Shown piece by piece: positions 62,266 through 64,000 of a DNA stretch of 64,000 bases. Within the stretch, counting starts at the first letter, position 1. Each line of letters begins with the position of its first letter. Source of the DNA: Streptomyces sp. SN-593 (GTDB lineage: Bacteria > Actinomycetota > Actinomycetes > Streptomycetales > Streptomycetaceae); assembly GCF_016756395.1 (NCBI RefSeq), contig NZ_AP018365.1, positions 5,521,001 through 5,585,000 of the forward strand, in the 5' to 3' direction. The notes under the pieces were generated by a model, which was not told the origin of the DNA, did not search any database, and saw only the letters and a list, made by a program, of their open reading frames with translations. The position numbers and the translations under genes are program-made.

Positions 62266-63342
62266 ATGCCAACAGGTGGCACAGGAGCCACGGACGCGGC
62301 GGAGGCGCCGTCCGGGCGGCCGCCCGCCGGCGCCGGCGACGGCCCGCTGCTCGACGTGCGGGACCTGCACGTGGAGTTCCGTACCCGGGAGGGCACCGCG
62401 AAGGCGGTCAACGGCGTCAACTACTCCGTCCACGCGGGCGAGACGCTGGCGGTGCTCGGCGAGTCCGGGTCCGGCAAGTCCGTGACCGCGCAGGCGATCA
62501 TGGGCATCCTCGACTCGCCACCGGGGTTCGTCACCCAGGGCGAGGTCGTCTTCCAGGGCCGCGACCTGCTCAGGCTCGGCACCGAGGAGCGCCGCCGGGT
62601 CCGCGGCGCGAAGATGGCGATGATCTTCCAGGACGCGCTGTCCTCGCTGAACCCGGTGCTGAGCGTCGGCGACCAGCTCGGCGAGATGTTCCGGGTGCAC
62701 CACAAGGCATCCCGCAAGGACGCCCGCGCCAAGGCGATCGAGCTGATGGAGCGTGTCCGCATCCCCGCCGCGCGCGAGCGCGTCAAGCAGTACCCGCACC
62801 AGTTCTCCGGCGGCATGCGGCAGCGCGTCATGATCGCGATGGCGCTGGCCCTGGAGCCGGACCTGATCATCGCGGACGAGCCGACGACGGCGCTGGACGT
62901 GACGGTGCAGGCGCAGGTGATGGACCTGCTGGCGGAGTTGCAGCGCGAGTACAACATGGGGCTGATCCTGATCACCCACGACCTGGGGGTGGTCGCGGAC
63001 GTGGCCGACAAGATCGCGGTGATGTACGCGGGGCGGATCGTGGAGACCTCGCCCGTCCACGACATCTACCGCGCCCCCGCCCACCCGTACACCAAGGGCC
63101 TGCTCGACTCGATTCCGCGGCTGGACCGCAAGGGGCAGGAGCTGTACGCGATCAAGGGCCTGCCGCCCAACCTGCTGCACATCCCGCCGGGCTGCGCCTT
63201 CAACCCGCGCTGCCCGCGCGCGCAGCAGGTGTGCCGCACCGACGTGCCCCCGCTGTACCGGGTCAGCCAGGACCGGGCGAGCGCCTGCCACTTCTGGAAG
63301 GAGACCCTGGATGACGACAGCCTCCCATCCGCAGACGCCTGA
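62266..63342 (+). CDS. Oligopeptide ABC ATPase, OppD-type, copy 2
   Basis: This 358-residue ATPase has Walker A GESGSGKS, signature FSGGMRQR and Walker B LIIADEPTTALD. The N-terminus is longer and low-complexity compared with copy 1. A 244-bp stretch (62828-63071) differs from copy 1 by one base. It overlaps the OppF-type gene by 32 bp. Confidence 0.93.
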   Translation: MPTGGTGATDAAEAPSGRPPAGAGDGPLLDVRDLHVEFRTREGTAKAVNGVNYSVHAGETLAVLGESGSGKSVTAQAIMGILDSPPGFVTQGEVVFQGRDLLRLGTEERRRVRGAKMAMIFQDALSSLNPVLSVGDQLGEMFRVHHKASRKDARAKAIELMERVRIPAARERVKQYPHQFSGGMRQRVMIAMALALEPDLIIADEPTTALDVTVQAQVMDLLAELQREYNMGLILITHDLGVVADVADKIAVMYAGRIVETSPVHDIYRAPAHPYTKGLLDSIPRLDRKGQELYAIKGLPPNLLHIPPGCAFNPRCPRAQQVCRTDVPPLYRVSQDRASACHFWKETLDDDSLPSADA

Positions 63343-64000
63343 GCTGCCGGTGCCGCCCGACCCCGGCGGCCGGGAGCCGATCCTGCGGGTCCGCCGCCTC
63401 GTCAAGCACTTCCCGCTGACCCGCGGCATCCTCTTCAAGAAGCAGATCGGCGCCGTGCAGGCGGTCGACGGCGTCACCTTCGACCTGTACGCGGGGGAGA
63501 CGCTGGGGATCGTCGGCGAGTCCGGCTGCGGCAAGTCGACCGTGGCCAAGCTGCTGATGAACCTGGAGCAGCCCACCGCGGGCGAGATCCTCTACAAGGG
63601 CGAGGACATCACCAGGCTGTCCGGGCGGGCGCTGAAGGCGGTCCGCCGGAACATCCAGATGGTCTTCCAGGACCCCTACACCTCGCTGAACCCGCGGATG
63701 ACGGTCGGGGACATCATCGGCGAGCCGTACGACATCCACCCCGAGGTGGCGCCCAAGGGCGACCGGCGGCGCCGGGTGCGGGAACTGCTGGACGTGGTCG
63801 GGCTCAACCCCGAGTACATCAACCGCTACCCGCACCAGTTCTCCGGCGGTCAGCGCCAGCGCATCGGCATCGCCCGCGGCCTCGCCCTGCGCCCGGAGGT
63901 CATCGTGGCCGACGAGCCGGTCTCCGCGCTGGACGTCTCGGTGCAGGCGCAGGTGGTCAACCTGATGGAGCGCCTACAGGACGAGTTCCAGTTGTCGTAC
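63311..64000 (+). CDS. Oligopeptide ABC ATPase, OppF-type, copy 2 (5' part, cut by window end)
   Basis: The first 230 codons from the ATG at 63311 (AAGGAG upstream) are present and open to the end of the window. Walker A GESGCGKS, signature FSGGQRQR and Walker B VIVADEPVSALD are all included. It adds a 20-residue Pro-rich N-terminus not seen in copy 1. Long exact matches to copy 1 occur in the Walker A and Q-loop regions. Confidence 0.92.
   Translation, partial: MTTASHPQTPELPVPPDPGGREPILRVRRLVKHFPLTRGILFKKQIGAVQAVDGVTFDLYAGETLGIVGESGCGKSTVAKLLMNLEQPTAGEILYKGEDITRLSGRALKAVRRNIQMVFQDPYTSLNPRMTVGDIIGEPYDIHPEVAPKGDRRRRVRELLDVVGLNPEYINRYPHQFSGGQRQRIGIARGLALRPEVIVADEPVSALDVSVQAQVVNLMERLQDEFQLSY

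Overview
The window is very GC-rich DNA with Streptomyces-type gene content: many SpoIIE/RsbU-type phosphatases with attached anti-sigma kinase domains, secreted ricin-tailed glycosidases, SARP/BTAD, GntR, TetR and MarR regulators, a TypA GTPase next to oligopeptide ABC operons, and GTG starts with GGAGG ribosome sites. I read it as chromosome of a Streptomycetaceae member. I see no rRNA, tRNA or CRISPR array.

Layout. (1) 1-7131: the last codons of ychF, then a decayed island bounded by an exact 17-bp direct repeat (25-41 and 7115-7131) that copies the ychF 3' end. It holds a truncated tyrosine integrase, a frameshifted serine resolvase, a MarR/MFS pair, a PEBP protein, an MFS remnant, a TetR-SMR-SMR efflux operon and a broken transposase. 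A strong terminator just past the right repeat is probably the displaced ychF terminator. (2) 7342-9063: one intact VapBC-like toxin-antitoxin pair and two decayed toxin genes. (3) 9119-13739: a MarR-linked quinone-oxidoreductase-like gene and a TetR-controlled hydrolase pair with two matching operators. (4) 13868-20514: two secreted ricin-domain proteins (a beta-helix protein and a GH18 chitinase) and an RsbU-like protein that has lost two metal-binding Asp residues.

(5) 21034-26832 is the most unusual part. A three-gene operon encodes a membrane-anchored Asp/Gly-rich protein, a membrane protein, and a TIR-like (PF10137-type) protein. The C-terminus of the membrane protein and the N-terminus of the TIR-like protein carry almost the same 20-residue Asn/Gly-rich motif. 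Next come two divergent genes whose C-termini share a DUF6430/ThsA-type macro-like domain: one has two membrane helices in front of it, the other a SARP/BTAD transcription-factor module. I propose a Thoeris-like nucleotide-signalling system with both a membrane and a transcriptional output.

(6) 27397-43490: a GH13 alpha-amylase with two CBM20 domains, ferritin-like and DinB proteins, a DUF4190/septum-formation-type protein, a GntR regulator, two tandem multi-domain PP2C sensors, PspA with a TPM-domain protein, and a P-loop ATPase relic. (7) 43494-47153: sdhB, sdhA and a membrane anchor; SdhA has a low-complexity insertion. (8) 48271-64000: an orphan peptide-binding lipoprotein, typA, then two tandem five-gene oligopeptide ABC operons (binding protein, two permeases, two ATPases). 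The two copies share stretches of near-identical DNA that suggest gene conversion. The last gene runs off the window.
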